From the NCBI GenBank assembly GCA_937995535.1, contig CALKJU010000022.1, forward strand, positions 20,408 through 84,407: a DNA stretch of 64,000 nt. The letters run 5' to 3'. The notes beneath the pieces are model-generated. The model saw only the letters and a program-made list of their open reading frames with translations, ran no database searches and was not told the DNA's origin. Position numbers and translations under genes: made by a program. This document shows positions 63,766 through 64,000 of the stretch, piece by piece. The DNA comes from an uncultured Alphaproteobacteria bacterium. GTDB lineage: Bacteria; Pseudomonadota; Alphaproteobacteria; Geminicoccales; Geminicoccaceae. The number at the start of each line of letters is the position of its first letter. The first letter of the stretch is position 1.

Positions 63766-64000
63766 TCACCCGCCCATCCACACCCCGCCGTTGACGTCGA
63801 GCACCACGCCGGTGACGTAGGCGGCGGCGTCGGAGAGGAGGAAGGCGATCGGGCCGGCGACCTCCTCCGGCTGGCCCATGCGGCGCAGCGGGACGCGGCT
63901 GAGCTCGACCGGCCGGCCGCGCATCATCGCCGTGTCGATCGAGGCCGGGGCGACGGCGTTGGCGGTCACGTTGTGCGGCCCGGCCTGCTGCGCCAGCCAT
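63766..64000 (-). CDS. SDR family oxidoreductase, C-terminal fragment (cut by window edge)
   Basis: Only the last 77 codons are in the window: WLAQQAGPHNVTANAVAP, then PLRRMGQPEEVAGPIAFLLSDAAAYVTGVVLDVNGG. This is the end of a classical SDR (3-oxoacyl-ACP reductase FabG-like); the catalytic Tyr/Lys lie beyond the edge. The reading frame is open through base 64000. The substrate is unknown. Confidence 0.9.
   Translation of the reverse strand, partial: WLAQQAGPHNVTANAVAPASIDTAMMRGRPVELSRVPLRRMGQPEEVAGPIAFLLSDAAAYVTGVVLDVNGGVWMGG

Overview
The window is a high-GC, tightly packed chromosomal segment from an alphaproteobacterium, most likely from the Rhodospirillales/Geminicoccales side of the class (the class is well supported, the order is a guess). 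The evidence is a Ros/MucR-type regulator, an Irr-type Fur protein, a ModE without its molybdate-binding domain, a DUF1127 protein, and the order rimI..mucR..miaB-phoH-ybeY-corC-lnt-XRE-metK-trmB..rimP-nusA-ylxR-infB-rbfA-truB-rpsO-pnp. I see no tRNA, rRNA, CRISPR array, insertion sequence or prophage. Codon use and GC look even, except for an AT-richer patch at about 63640-63765 and a milder one at about 9040-9260.

Layout. 1-705: the end of a three-gene nitrile hydratase/thiocyanate hydrolase-like cluster that runs off the left edge. 839-1675: a TauE/SafE anion exporter. 1690-4663: modABC with a convergent modE. 4793-9391: an orphan iron-type binding protein, a YbaN membrane protein, a serine hydrolase with N-terminal tandem repeats, and a small secreted protein. 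9392-15564: murJ, trpS, a DUF2333 protein, an Nfu scaffold, tsaB, rimI, a TusA-like protein and mucR. 15778-34114: a long run of translation, tRNA and RNA genes in which neighbours often overlap by 4 bp. A promoter and a foldable leader can be seen ahead of rimP-nusA-infB. 34150-39930: an unusual nitronate monooxygenase-type protein with a four-cysteine tail, irr, an SH3 protein, a 2-hydroxyacid dehydrogenase and an alanine/sodium symporter. 40114-43089: an SDR followed by homologues of 3-methylfumaryl-CoA hydratase (Meh) and 2-methylfumaryl-CoA isomerase (Mct), two enzymes of the glyoxylate-assimilating half of the 3-hydroxypropionate bicycle. 43184-54706: mixed accessory genes (phasin, class III cyclase, zinc alcohol dehydrogenase, GNAT, GST, LysR, orphan sugar permease, lipoprotein, asparaginase, rnhB). 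54814-58569: mutS, an EF-hand protein and a macrodomain protein. 58604-61087: pfkB-type kinase, dgoK and dgoA, a compact 2-keto-3-deoxy-sugar-acid module. 61141-64000: a methyl-DNA repair protein, threonine aldolase, a HicAB toxin-antitoxin pair and a truncated SDR.

Recurring theme: several genes have no ATG/GTG/TTG where homology demands a start. modA appears to begin at ATT or CTG, phoH and dgoA at CTG inside a CTGA overlap with the upstream stop, and trmB has no canonical start in its conserved N-terminal region. Two convergent gene pairs (modC/modE and lipoprotein/DUF423) overlap tail to tail by 53 bp each.
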